Both the position numbers and the translations under genes were made by a program. From positions 1 through 64,000 of the forward strand of contig CAIJPN010000113.1 in the NCBI GenBank assembly GCA_903822545.1: a stretch of 64,000 bases of DNA, read 5' to 3'. Source of the stretch: an uncultured Anaerolineae bacterium. GTDB lineage: Bacteria > Chloroflexota > Anaerolineae > Anaerolineales > Villigracilaceae. Numbering within the stretch: position 1 is the stretch's first letter; every line of letters begins with the position of its first letter. Below the pieces are notes generated by a model. That model was given only the letters and a program-made list of their open reading frames with translations. It had not been told where the DNA came from and ran no database searches. This document shows, one piece after another, positions 16,676 to 26,284 of this stretch.

Positions 16676-18619
16676 TTGTTTTTTAAATTTATAGAACGGT
16701 ATTCCAACAATATGTTCAAAAAAGAGGAGGACCGGCGCAAAGCCCGCATCCTTTGGTTTATTATTGTCGCAAACTGTCTATCCAGCCTGGTGATGCTGGT
16801 ACTGGACCAGGTTTGGGGAGATAAAAACCTGACCCAATTCATCATCCTGAACTTTTTTTTACAAGCCATCTCGCTGTTTTTTTTCCTGCGCAAGAACCTG
16901 ATTGCTTGCAGTTACACCATCATTGGGATTTACACAGCCCTTACCACCCTGTTCGCCACAACTGGCGAGGGAATCCATGATTATGTCATCATGGTCTACC
17001 CAATCATCATTATTTTTGCTGGCCTGACCCAACAGCGGCGAGGGCTATTTCTATCAGTGATCTTATCTCTGATAGCCATTGCCTGGTTAATTTTTGGAGA
17101 TAGTTTTCACTGGTATGTAAAACGCCCCTTCCATACCCCCAACTGGACCGACCTGGTGGCTGCTGCCCTGATCCTTTTCATTGCAGCAATGGCTGTTTAC
17201 TTCCTGATAACGACGGTTGAATTTGGCGCTCACCAAATCAGGCGTGAACTGACCGAACGACAGCGCACCGAACAGGCCCTAAAAAACTCACAATCACAAC
17301 TGCGGGCATTGACCAACTCCACCCAGCAGTCTTTTATCTTGATGGATAAAAACGGGGAGATCCTGTCTTTTAACCGGGTGGCAGCCCAAAATACCAGCGC
17401 TGTGCTCGGGCTGGAAATACAAGAGGGCGATTCAATCTTCAAGTTTTTACGAGAAAACGAAAGAAAAGCATTCAAGATCAACTTCAAGAAAACCCTGCGT
17501 GGCAAAACCATCCGGGATGAACAGCTCGTGAACACAATCGATGGGCAGCAACACTGGTTCGCGCTCACCTATAACCCATCTTACGCAGATGATGGCAGCA
17601 TCTGTGGGATCTGCCTGAACGCCACTGACATCACTGAAAGCAAGCGCATTGAAAAGGAACTGAATGAAAGTCACGAAGATTTCCAGCGCTATTTCAATAT
17701 GAACGCTGTTGGTCTGGCAGTGAGTGCTCCATCAAAAAACTGGATCGAAGTCAATGACCGTTTGTGCCAGATGCTTGGATATTCAGAAGATGAGTTGAAA
17801 AAGCTCAGCTGGGTCGAGATAACACACCCTGATGACCTGGAAATCAATTTACACTTTTTCAATCGCACGCTTTCCGGAGAAATCGACTCGTACGAGTTGG
17901 ACAAACGCTTCATCCGAAAAGATGGTGGGACAGTTTACACCTCCACTTACGTTGCCTGTGTGCGCAACCCGGATCGAAGTTTGCGCTACTCGCTTGTCTC
18001 GATTATGGATATCACCGAGCGAAAACTGAACGAAAGATTATTGGAAGAAGCCAACGAACAGCTGCAATCCCAGGTGGAAGAGATCGAACTTCTCCAGGCT
18101 GAGTTGCGCGAACAGGCCATCCGTGACCCGCTGACTGGCCTATATAACCGCCGTTACTTAAGCGAAACCATCGAACGCGACCTGGCGCGCATGAAACGCG
18201 AGAAAAAGCCGCTCAGCATGATCATGATGGACATCGATCACTTTAAACTGATCAATGACAGTTATGGACACCAGACTGGCGATCTGTTCCTATCCCAAAT
18301 TTCGCTGGAAATTGCCAGCCGGGCGCGCAGTTCAGATATCGCCTGCCGCTATGGAGGCGAAGAACTTCTGCTGGTGCTTTCGGGGGCCACCCCACAAGAT
18401 GCTTTTGCGCGCGCCGAGGAGATCAGGCAGGCCTGCGCAGAAATCTATGTGATGTACCGCAACAAAAAGCTGGGGCTGACTCTCTCGATGGGCATTGCCA
18501 CCTATCCCATGCACGGCAAAACCGCCGATGAAATCCTGTCGAAAGCTGACCAGGCTATGTATCTCTCAAAACAGGCTGGGCGCAATCGCTCCACGATTTG
18601 GAGCGAATCGGAGAACTAA
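16676..18619 (+). CDS. Membrane-bound PAS-PAS diguanylate cyclase (GGDEF)
   Basis: This 647-residue protein makes c-di-GMP from GTP. A TTG start at 16676 is favoured because AAGGAG lies six bases upstream; ATG 16712 is an alternative. About five or six membrane helices occupy residues 25-185. PAS domains follow at about 205-325 and 335-450, then a short coiled coil and a GGDEF domain at about 480-645. The active loop reads GGEEL (560-564), an accepted active variant. RSSD at 551-554, five residues before it, is the inhibitory I-site, so product feedback is expected. There is no EAL domain. The gene is single, facing away from the GntR operon. The only c-di-GMP hydrolase candidate nearby is the HD-GYP protein at 58089. 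Confidence 0.93.
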   Translation: MFFKFIERYSNNMFKKEEDRRKARILWFIIVANCLSSLVMLVLDQVWGDKNLTQFIILNFFLQAISLFFFLRKNLIACSYTIIGIYTALTTLFATTGEGIHDYVIMVYPIIIIFAGLTQQRRGLFLSVILSLIAIAWLIFGDSFHWYVKRPFHTPNWTDLVAAALILFIAAMAVYFLITTVEFGAHQIRRELTERQRTEQALKNSQSQLRALTNSTQQSFILMDKNGEILSFNRVAAQNTSAVLGLEIQEGDSIFKFLRENERKAFKINFKKTLRGKTIRDEQLVNTIDGQQHWFALTYNPSYADDGSICGICLNATDITESKRIEKELNESHEDFQRYFNMNAVGLAVSAPSKNWIEVNDRLCQMLGYSEDELKKLSWVEITHPDDLEINLHFFNRTLSGEIDSYELDKRFIRKDGGTVYTSTYVACVRNPDRSLRYSLVSIMDITERKLNERLLEEANEQLQSQVEEIELLQAELREQAIRDPLTGLYNRRYLSETIERDLARMKREKKPLSMIMMDIDHFKLINDSYGHQTGDLFLSQISLEIASRARSSDIACRYGGEELLLVLSGATPQDAFARAEEIRQACAEIYVMYRNKKLGLTLSMGIATYPMHGKTADEILSKADQAMYLSKQAGRNRSTIWSESEN

Positions 18620-18630
18620 CCTGATGGGCA

Positions 18631-19110
18631 TTACTGCGTCAAGGTTTCCACCCACACTTCCCAGGCACCCCCTTCGGTGAGAACCACCACTTTATAGGGT
18701 CCAGCTACCAGGGTGTTATCGGTAAAACCTTCGGTGGGGTTGTAAGTGGTAGCGTAGGCAGTTTCCATATAACGGGGGTCTGTCTGGTTGGGATCAAGAC
18801 TCACAATCCGCACCTGGATTCTCTCATCACTCAACGTTTTGAAGTTGACCCGGATTTTTGTTTCAGCCGTCAGCGTGAAAGGTTGGCTTTCTCCCGGCCC
18901 GGTTCCGCTGATGCGCACCAATTCAGCCTGCGGGGTAGATGTGGTGGCAGGGGCAGCTTTTACAGGAGTGTTGGCTGAAATCGGGTTGATAACCGGTGTC
19001 ACTTGCGGGGCAAAGGCTTCGGTAGCGGTTGGAACAACCGTTGTAGGGGCAGGTGTGGCACATGCTCCCAAGAAAATGATCAGGAACAGGATAGGGAATA
19101 TTTTTTTCAT
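18631..19110 (-). CDS. Small secreted lipoprotein, unknown function
   Basis: This is a 159-residue protein from ATG 19110 (GGAGG nearby); the open frame extends to 19287 but without a signal peptide. MKKIFPILFLIIFLGAC is a lipoprotein signal with Cys17 as the lipidated residue. A Thr/Pro/Val/Ala linker follows to about residue 55. The rest (about 100 residues) looks like a small beta domain with a Trp/Glu-rich end (GGAWEVWVETLTQ). I do not recognise a family. It converges with the diguanylate cyclase gene, leaving only 11 bases between the stops. Confidence 0.8.
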   Translation of the reverse strand: MKKIFPILFLIIFLGACATPAPTTVVPTATEAFAPQVTPVINPISANTPVKAAPATTSTPQAELVRISGTGPGESQPFTLTAETKIRVNFKTLSDERIQVRIVSLDPNQTDPRYMETAYATTYNPTEGFTDNTLVAGPYKVVVLTEGGAWEVWVETLTQ

Positions 19111-19399
19111 CGATTCCTCCACATGGGGTAAGTGAATTTTAGAGTGCGCTGTTAAGTGTTGGTGTTCAATAACAACCCGGGCTGCCGCCTTTTGAGCCAA
19201 AATGCGGGTTTGAATCCATCCCTGAAGGGAGCTGGATGGTGGGATATAGATGTGAGGTGGCAGCCTGGCTGAATGAGTACAAAACACCTGCCAGGCTGGA
19301 TGATTTTATCATCCCATACCAAACCGCATTACTAAAACGCAAGCTGTTCGCAATTATCTTAAAAGATTTCATGCGTTAAACGGGGCATACAATCAGCGC

Positions 19400-20536
19400 A
19401 TGAAGATACTCTTTCTTGGTACACACGGACAATATAACATCGGCGATGAGCTGCTGCTTGAAACATTCCTCTCCCAACTTGGGCGCGAGCATCATTACGC
19501 TGTGAACTCTTATGATCCAGAGTTCACCCAAAAAGCTGCCCGCACCCATTTTGATGTAGAGTCCTTCCACACCACCAAAGACATGCCACGCTTTTTAAAT
19601 CACTTGCTCACTTGTGACCTGCTGGTCTTTGGTGGCGGCAGCATCATCAAAGAACTATATGCCAGCGTTGGGCGCAACCCCTACTCCACGCTGGCAATGA
19701 TCCTGGCCATTGTCACTTTTACCAGGCTGGTGGCGCGTAAACAGGTGGTGATGAGCAACATAGGCGTTGGCCCGATCAAAACAAAAACGGGCGAGTTTTT
19801 GGCGCGTCTCATTCTCAAACAGGTGAATTTCCTGGCGGTGCGTGATGAAAAATCGCTGCAAACCTGTCTGAATCTGGGGATTTCGCCCTCCAATGTGCGG
19901 CGTGTGCCAGATGCTGTGTTTGCCAACCCACCCCAGGCCTTTGTTCCCGAAGCTGTGACCATTCACCCGGTTGGAGTGTTGCACCTGGCCCTGAACCTGA
20001 ACTATGACATTGAGAATCGCGCCGCCTGGGAAGGATTCCTGGCCAGCCTGGCCGAAGGTTTGCGCATGTTCCACCACGACCACCCGATTGTTATTCATGC
20101 CCTGCCGATGCAGAGCAGGTTCAAAGCGAATGATGATTTCTCGGTGCTGCAAAGCTTTCACGAACGCATCCCAGAAATCGAGATGCAGCTTCACAACCCG
20201 CAAACTGCCCAGGAAGCCGCCAGCATCATGGCTGGCTGTGACCTGATCGTGGCCGAACGCCTGCACACCCTGGTGATTGCTTCGATCATCGGCAGGCCAT
20301 TCTTTGGGCTGGTATACGATGTTAAAGTGCGCGAGTTGGTGGAGTATCTTGACATGAGCGATTACTCCATCAATATCAATGCACCTTTCACCAGTGAAAC
20401 CTTACGCGGCGGCCTGTCCAGCCTGCTGGAAAATCGCACCCTGGTGCGCGGGCACCTGGTTGAGCGCAGTACGGCCCTGCGCCAGGAACTTTCTGTCTAT
20501 TTTGCCGAACTGCGCGCAAAATTCTTGGGCCGTTAA
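19400..20536 (+). CDS. Polysaccharide pyruvyl transferase family protein
   Basis: This 378-residue protein belongs to the WcaK/CsaB family. The N-terminal motif GTHGQYNIGDELLLE, VFGGGSIIKELY (about 76-87), NIGVGPIKT and RDEKSLQTCLNLG are typical. The C-terminal half has CDLIVAERLHTLVIASIIGRPFFGLVYDVK, the nucleotide-binding-like half. These enzymes transfer pyruvate from phosphoenolpyruvate to a sugar hydroxyl on surface glycans; in Gram-positive relatives (CsaB) this makes the anchor for SLH-domain S-layer proteins. It is the first gene of a rightward glycan cluster. No Shine-Dalgarno is seen; TACAAT six bases before the ATG hints at leaderless transcription, but the -35 is poor. Confidence 0.9.
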   Translation: MKILFLGTHGQYNIGDELLLETFLSQLGREHHYAVNSYDPEFTQKAARTHFDVESFHTTKDMPRFLNHLLTCDLLVFGGGSIIKELYASVGRNPYSTLAMILAIVTFTRLVARKQVVMSNIGVGPIKTKTGEFLARLILKQVNFLAVRDEKSLQTCLNLGISPSNVRRVPDAVFANPPQAFVPEAVTIHPVGVLHLALNLNYDIENRAAWEGFLASLAEGLRMFHHDHPIVIHALPMQSRFKANDDFSVLQSFHERIPEIEMQLHNPQTAQEAASIMAGCDLIVAERLHTLVIASIIGRPFFGLVYDVKVRELVEYLDMSDYSININAPFTSETLRGGLSSLLENRTLVRGHLVERSTALRQELSVYFAELRAKFLGR

Positions 20537-20697
20537 ACCAAACCTGGCTTTCGATATCTGCCTGGAGTTGAACTTCCCCGATAAAGCTTAGAAAGCCTGC
20601 TAAAGCAAGCCAGGCATGCGAGCGCATCTGGTTAACACCAGGCAGTTTGCCCCAACGCATCCTGGTTTGGGGTCGTGGCGTTTCCAACCGATCTCTT

Positions 20698-23634
20698 ATG
20701 TCTTCCACACGCAAAATTGCCATCGTCGTTGCCTTGTTTTACATGTTACTTTCCGTGGTTATGTTTCGGAAAGTAATTCTTAGCATTCCGAGCATTTTAC
20801 GGGGCGAAGCGGTTATTAACGGGGATGAGTTGGTGCCGTTTTTTAATCCCAACAGCCAGTTGATCGATCAGGCCGCCGGGAAGTTTAACCAGCTTACGAA
20901 CGGGTACGAGTTCCGGGTGCGTTATTCCTTCCACACCACCTGGATGCGCTACTACAAGGTGCTGCCCTTCGCGCTGGTGCTGGTCATCCCACAGATCTGG
21001 TACTGGAGTTACCTGGCCTCGGCCTGGTTCCTGACCAAGATCATGCCGCAATACCGGGCCGAGGCCATCTACATCCTGGCCGTCCCCCCCAACCTGACGA
21101 TTTTCCTGATCATGACCTATGCCAAGGTGACGCATTTTTACACGCTGATCCTGGGTTTTTCGTGGTATGTGGTGGCCGTGATCTTGATGACGTATGGGCT
21201 GATTTTCCCGCAAAAACAGCCCTACAAGCCGATTGTGGCCGCCTGCCTGATTACGCTGATCAACCCGGCGGTGCATTACCTGGTGCTGTTTGCGCTGTAT
21301 ATGGCGCTGACGGTGGCAACGCTGGTGCTGTTAGATGCCATCACCGCCCTGCGCAATGGGTCGTGGCGGGCCATTTACCGCATGGATGTGTGGCGGGCGG
21401 GCTGGCAAACCCTGCGCAAAGATTGGAAGCGCCTGGCGGTGGAGAACCGTTTCTGGCGCAGTATTGGCGCGTTTGTGATGCTGGGAGTGGTGACGCTGGC
21501 CCCATATGGCGCTTTCGTCAAGTTTTATGCGCTGCGCGGGGTGGCAAATCTCTCTGAAACCGTCCCGGCAGATTATTACTTTATTGTGGATGCTTCCATC
21601 GCGCCAGGACACCTGTTCGCGTTTGATATGGCCGGGATTATGGATAAAGTCACCAGCGGGAATTATCTTTCGGATACACCACGCTGGTCGAACCTGTTCT
21701 ACACCGGGCTGATGTTGTTCCCGTTGTTCATCCCACCCATGCGCCGCAAACTGTTCCACGATGAGCCTTTGCGCATTTTTATGATTGTGGCCTATGCCGC
21801 TACTTTTTTCTCAATGTGGGCCACGCTGGGATATGCCGAGCCAGCCTGGATGCCAACGTTTCATCGCACGATTGCTTTTTTGAGCAATTTTGGCAACAGC
21901 ACCCAGACTTTGCCCGGTGACCTGGTGGTGAAGCTGTTTGGGACGGTGGTGCAGGTGCTGCGCTTCCCGCACCGTTTCGAGTTCATCATGTTCGCCACTG
22001 GCTGTATGTTGATGCCAATGTCGCTGGTGTGGGCTGAGGGGGAGATCGAAAAGTGGCTGCGCCCGAAAGTGCGCTACACCTTATTTAATAGAGCAGCCCC
22101 GGGCCAGGAAAATGCCCTTCCAGCAGGTTTGTTCAGCCCGAAAAGGCACAGCTCAATTCTTCGAAACGGGGCAAAAGCGCCAGGGCGGATGAGTTCCAGC
22201 CTGGTGCTGCCCGTTGTGGTGATGAGTCTGGCGCTTGTCCCCATGTTTTCCAATATGGCGTATACCAATGTCTTTTTTTCTGGCAATTTTAGTGATTTTT
22301 TCGCGCCATATCCGGTTGGGCCGCTAAAAGAAGTGAAAGACACCCTGCTGCGCCTGCCGCCCGGGAAGGTGGTGGTGCTGCCCCCCACCGAAACTGCCAA
22401 GGCGGTGGTGGATATTAACGGGATTGAGCACAAGTTTATCGATAAGTTTCACTTGTATTACCTCGACCTGCCAAGTTATTACTACGGCCTGACCGGGGAT
22501 TCTGATAACAAGCATGAGTTTTTCCTTTTGCTGCGCGCGCTGTATTACGAGCAGCCCTGGTGGATCAATATCGCCCGCGACCTGAACATCCGCTACATTG
22601 TGGTGAATAAAGAAATGAAGGCCAGCACAGTTGGCGGGCAGGAATACCTGCGCGAGGTGGAACGGATTTTGATCCCGGAATTCGACCGGCGCAGTGCTTA
22701 CGTCAGGAAATTGATGGAAAACCAGAGCTATGTGCTCTATGAGTTCACCGACCTGCCCAAAGCTGCGCGCGTGCCGCTGTATATTGACACCGATTGGGCC
22801 AGTTTTATCAAAATCCTGACCAAAAACCTGGCCCTGACCCGTTACTACAATCTGCAACATTCCAATGTTTCAGACGATCTGGTGAATTTTTCGCGCCTGA
22901 CGCTGGTAACAGACAATGTGCATGATGCCACGCTGGATTTGTATACCAAATCGCACCCCACGCAGTATTTTCGCCCGAGCAGCACGATCATGCCTTTCAA
23001 CCCTAACCTGATCTCCAGCGCCTATTACCTTTCGCCCATGTTCCGGCTGTTCCAGTTTTTCTCAGACAGCAAGTGGAACCGGCTGAATATGATGACTCCT
23101 GGGCTGTGGGGAACCATTATGGGCGGCTTTATCGGTGTGCCGCGCCCCACGCAGTTCCGCATTGATATCACCCTGCCCAGCGATGACACCTACCGGGTGA
23201 TGATGCGCGGCGCGGCGGCTTCGAATAACCTGGTGATGACGGCCAAACTCTTCAGCGGCGCGCGCTACCTGACGTTGCGCTCTGACCCTTCCAACCTGGC
23301 GTTTTACGATAAAGCCCAGGTTTTTGCCACCAAACGCCAGCCGTTGGATATCAGCCAGTACACCCAGTCGGAGCTTGACCGGCTAATCCCATCCGATGTA
23401 GTCATCATCAACGCGCAGTACCAGTATTTTGACCTGGGAACCGTCACCGGCAAAAAAGGCACCTACACGCTGTATTTCGATAAGACCGATAACACCCCAC
23501 TGCTGGTGGAAGGCATCATCATCCTGCCAGAAGCAGAATATGAGACGCTGGCCCTGCCAGAAAACGTCCAACTGGTTGAGCCAGGGGCGCTGTGCTGCGG
23601 GCCATTGATCCACCAAACGCCAAGGCTGCCTTAA
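20698..23634 (+). CDS. Large polytopic membrane protein, possible GT-C-type glycosyltransferase
   Basis: This is a 978-residue protein from ATG 20698 (an in-frame TTG at 20647 is possible). About ten to twelve hydrophobic segments fill residues 5-560, with an early polar loop carrying INGDELVPFFNPNSQ. The C-terminal half is a long, mostly polar and beta-rich region that is probably outside the membrane. The pattern of many helices followed by a big soluble domain is shared by GT-C lipid-linked sugar transferases, including arabinofuranosyltransferase-like proteins, but I find no diagnostic motif, so the function is inferred only from the glycan neighbours. It sits between the pyruvyl transferase and a repeat-domain membrane protein. 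Confidence 0.75.
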   Translation: MSSTRKIAIVVALFYMLLSVVMFRKVILSIPSILRGEAVINGDELVPFFNPNSQLIDQAAGKFNQLTNGYEFRVRYSFHTTWMRYYKVLPFALVLVIPQIWYWSYLASAWFLTKIMPQYRAEAIYILAVPPNLTIFLIMTYAKVTHFYTLILGFSWYVVAVILMTYGLIFPQKQPYKPIVAACLITLINPAVHYLVLFALYMALTVATLVLLDAITALRNGSWRAIYRMDVWRAGWQTLRKDWKRLAVENRFWRSIGAFVMLGVVTLAPYGAFVKFYALRGVANLSETVPADYYFIVDASIAPGHLFAFDMAGIMDKVTSGNYLSDTPRWSNLFYTGLMLFPLFIPPMRRKLFHDEPLRIFMIVAYAATFFSMWATLGYAEPAWMPTFHRTIAFLSNFGNSTQTLPGDLVVKLFGTVVQVLRFPHRFEFIMFATGCMLMPMSLVWAEGEIEKWLRPKVRYTLFNRAAPGQENALPAGLFSPKRHSSILRNGAKAPGRMSSSLVLPVVVMSLALVPMFSNMAYTNVFFSGNFSDFFAPYPVGPLKEVKDTLLRLPPGKVVVLPPTETAKAVVDINGIEHKFIDKFHLYYLDLPSYYYGLTGDSDNKHEFFLLLRALYYEQPWWINIARDLNIRYIVVNKEMKASTVGGQEYLREVERILIPEFDRRSAYVRKLMENQSYVLYEFTDLPKAARVPLYIDTDWASFIKILTKNLALTRYYNLQHSNVSDDLVNFSRLTLVTDNVHDATLDLYTKSHPTQYFRPSSTIMPFNPNLISSAYYLSPMFRLFQFFSDSKWNRLNMMTPGLWGTIMGGFIGVPRPTQFRIDITLPSDDTYRVMMRGAAASNNLVMTAKLFSGARYLTLRSDPSNLAFYDKAQVFATKRQPLDISQYTQSELDRLIPSDVVIINAQYQYFDLGTVTGKKGTYTLYFDKTDNTPLLVEGIIILPEAEYETLALPENVQLVEPGALCCGPLIHQTPRLP

Positions 23635-23731
23635 AGGCCCTCACCCGCGCCTGCCCACACGCATGGGATTCTGCGCCGCCCGCATTTAAGGCTGGCTGGA
23701 GTGATAAAAACTCCCCAGACTTATACGCACA

Positions 23732-26284
23732 ATGCTCTTGTTATGGAAAAGAGAAGCGAGCAAATTTATGATAGGAAATATGAAACTTCAAGAAACCATC
23801 CCCTACCAGCGCATTATGCAGCTCTACCAGCGTTACAAACCCTGGTTGTTGCGCTTCAGATTCCTGATCGTGCTGGGAGCGCTGGCGGTGGTCGCTGCCA
23901 TCTTATACCTGGGGATAAAAGTGCTGCTTGCTCCCAAACAGGCCGTCACCACCTACGTTCTACCCTACACCCAAACCTTCGATGATATCAACCTGCGCAA
24001 CTGGTACACCAAAGGCGGCGTCTGGACACTGCGCACCGGCACACTCTCACAGACCATCGGCGGTGAAGAACCCAACTTCCTGCACATCCCACTCAAACTA
24101 CCCGAAGACTCATCCTACCACGCCAGCGTCTTCATCACCATGAAAAAAGACACCATCGCTGCCGGGCTGAGCTTCAACGCCCAATACCCCAAACTGACCG
24201 AGCAACAGCACCGCGTCTTCATCCACCGGCCCGATAAAAACACCCTGCAACTCGTCGCCGGGTACATGGATGCAACCGGCAGCTTCGTGCCACAGGCCCA
24301 GATCCCGCTCGACATCAACACCACCGAATTCCGCCTCGACCTGTTCGTCTACACCGACACCTACATCGTCCAGCTCAACGGCCAGCGCATGATCGAAAAA
24401 CGCCCGCTCTTCTACCATAACGGCATGCTAGGCTTCTACACCATCGCCAGCGCCGTCTTCGACAACCTGCAAATCACCGCAGCCGACAACCCCAACCCCG
24501 GCGACCAGGTCTACACCAGCGATTTCGACCAGGACCCCGGCGGCGCGGGCTGGGTGCCCTTCAAAGGCGACTGGCGCATCATCAACGGGAACATGACCCA
24601 GAATGACCCAACCGCCATCGACGCAGGCATCGGCTACGAAACCAGCACCTTCCAAAACTACGTGCTGCACACCAGATTCGCCCTAAACCAGGGGTCAGGG
24701 GCCGGCGTACTCTTCAACATGCCCTCGCCCTACCAGATCAACGGCGCACACATGGTTCGTTTTTCTGATGAAGCCGATGTGCTGCTGTGGGGCTTTTACG
24801 ATGACAAAGGCATATTCAGCCGCCAGGGTTACATCAATATTGAGCCGCCGGGCACCAGCGAACACTCCATCAAAATCTTCTCCGGCCAAAACAGCTACGA
24901 CATCTTCATCGATGAAACCCTGATCGCCCGCGATGTCCCGCTGCAAGAAACCCGTGGCAGCGTGGGATTGGTCACATCGCGCGCCTCGGCTGGATACTCA
25001 CTTGTAGAAATCTTCCCACTCTTTGGAGCCGATAGCGCCACCCCCCAGGTGCTGACTCCCGTTATCACATCGACCCCACCCCCCAAACAAACCGCCCTGC
25101 CAGTGAATCCCACAGCCAAAGCCTCTGCCGCCCCCCCAAAAGCATCTGCCACCGCACAAAAAACAACAACCGCCCCCACCAAATCCACCACCGATGGGAA
25201 TACCATCGTCACCGGCGAATCCACATCTTACAAAGGCGATTTCACCGGCAACTTCAAAAACTCCGGCTGGAAAGTCATCCGCGGAGACTGGGCCTTCTCG
25301 GGCGGCAACCTGGTCCAGACCGACAGCCAGGCCACAGACTTGAGCATCGTCTACACCCCGGTAGATTACACCAACTACAGCATCACCGTTGGCCTGACAC
25401 ACCAGGGTGGCTTTGGCGGCGGCCTACTCTTCAACATGCCCTACACAGACCGGTTAAACGGCGCACACCTCGTGCGCTACTCAGACCGGCGGCCAGGCGC
25501 CATCTTTTGGGGCTACTTTGATGACACCGGCAAATTCATCGGCGAAGGCTACGCCGACGTTCCCGAAGCCAGCACCGATCATCACCTGTTCCGCGTGGTC
25601 AGCAAAAAAAACACCTACGATATCTATCTCGATAACAACCTGATCGTCAAAGATCTACCTTCCAAACAAAATTACGGGCATATTGGCCTGCTCACTTCGC
25701 GCGCATCGGTATCCTACGACCAGGTTGAAATCACTGGCAGCACCGCCAAACCACCCGAACCCACCACCAACGTGGTCGACCCGCTCAGCGACCTGAAAAT
25801 CTTGAGCGGCAAATGGGACACCAAAGACAACACCATCACCCAGCAAGTGACCGAAATTGGCGAATACATCCTCAACTCTGGCACCTACGCCACCGAATAC
25901 ACCATCGAAGCCGAGATCAGCCTGCCCAACGGCGGCCAAACCGGCGGCGGATTCATCTTCCACATGCCAGACCGGGGCACCCGCAAAGGCGCATACATCG
26001 TGCGCCTGGTCAACGGCGGCGAAAGCATCTTCTGGGGCTACTTCGATGAAAACAGCAAGTTCCAGGGCATGGGCTCAGCCAAACTGACCAAAGCCGCCAG
26101 CTACGTGCTCAAACTGGCCGTGCGCGGCAACCGCATGGATGTGCTTGTCAATGATCAGATAATTGTCCAGGATATGAAACTGACCAGCACCGAAGGCTGG
26201 CTGGGCCTGCTTGCGCATGGCGGTGTGGTTCAGTTCAAAAACGTCAAAGCCACCATCACCACCCTGCCTGGCAAAACCCCATGA
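23732..26284 (+). CDS. Membrane-anchored protein with four repeated beta-sandwich-like domains
   Basis: This protein has up to 850 residues; ATGs at 23732, 23768 and 23780 are all possible, the last having AGGA just upstream. A short cytoplasmic part precedes one membrane helix (RFLIVLGALAVVAAILYLGI, about 50-70). Outside are four repeats of about 160 residues, starting near nucleotides 23970, 24520, 25225 and 25780. A Pro/Thr/Lys/Ala linker (25070-25200) separates repeats 2 and 3. Repeats 2-4 share the pattern LFNMP-x(4-8)-GAH-x-VR-x(6-8)-WGYFDD and end RASxxYxxVEI or similar. The fold resembles LamG/concanavalin-like sugar-binding domains (DUF1080-like), by inference. Its stop overlaps the start of the next glycosyltransferase (ATGA), so it belongs to the glycan operon. 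Confidence 0.8.
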   Translation: MLLLWKREASKFMIGNMKLQETIPYQRIMQLYQRYKPWLLRFRFLIVLGALAVVAAILYLGIKVLLAPKQAVTTYVLPYTQTFDDINLRNWYTKGGVWTLRTGTLSQTIGGEEPNFLHIPLKLPEDSSYHASVFITMKKDTIAAGLSFNAQYPKLTEQQHRVFIHRPDKNTLQLVAGYMDATGSFVPQAQIPLDINTTEFRLDLFVYTDTYIVQLNGQRMIEKRPLFYHNGMLGFYTIASAVFDNLQITAADNPNPGDQVYTSDFDQDPGGAGWVPFKGDWRIINGNMTQNDPTAIDAGIGYETSTFQNYVLHTRFALNQGSGAGVLFNMPSPYQINGAHMVRFSDEADVLLWGFYDDKGIFSRQGYINIEPPGTSEHSIKIFSGQNSYDIFIDETLIARDVPLQETRGSVGLVTSRASAGYSLVEIFPLFGADSATPQVLTPVITSTPPPKQTALPVNPTAKASAAPPKASATAQKTTTAPTKSTTDGNTIVTGESTSYKGDFTGNFKNSGWKVIRGDWAFSGGNLVQTDSQATDLSIVYTPVDYTNYSITVGLTHQGGFGGGLLFNMPYTDRLNGAHLVRYSDRRPGAIFWGYFDDTGKFIGEGYADVPEASTDHHLFRVVSKKNTYDIYLDNNLIVKDLPSKQNYGHIGLLTSRASVSYDQVEITGSTAKPPEPTTNVVDPLSDLKILSGKWDTKDNTITQQVTEIGEYILNSGTYATEYTIEAEISLPNGGQTGGGFIFHMPDRGTRKGAYIVRLVNGGESIFWGYFDENSKFQGMGSAKLTKAASYVLKLAVRGNRMDVLVNDQIIVQDMKLTSTEGWLGLLAHGGVVQFKNVKATITTLPGKTP

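Noticed and set aside
16369-16893. A 174-codon - strand frame over the start of the diguanylate cyclase
   Set aside because: It overlaps the real gene's first membrane segments and has no family features or ribosome site.
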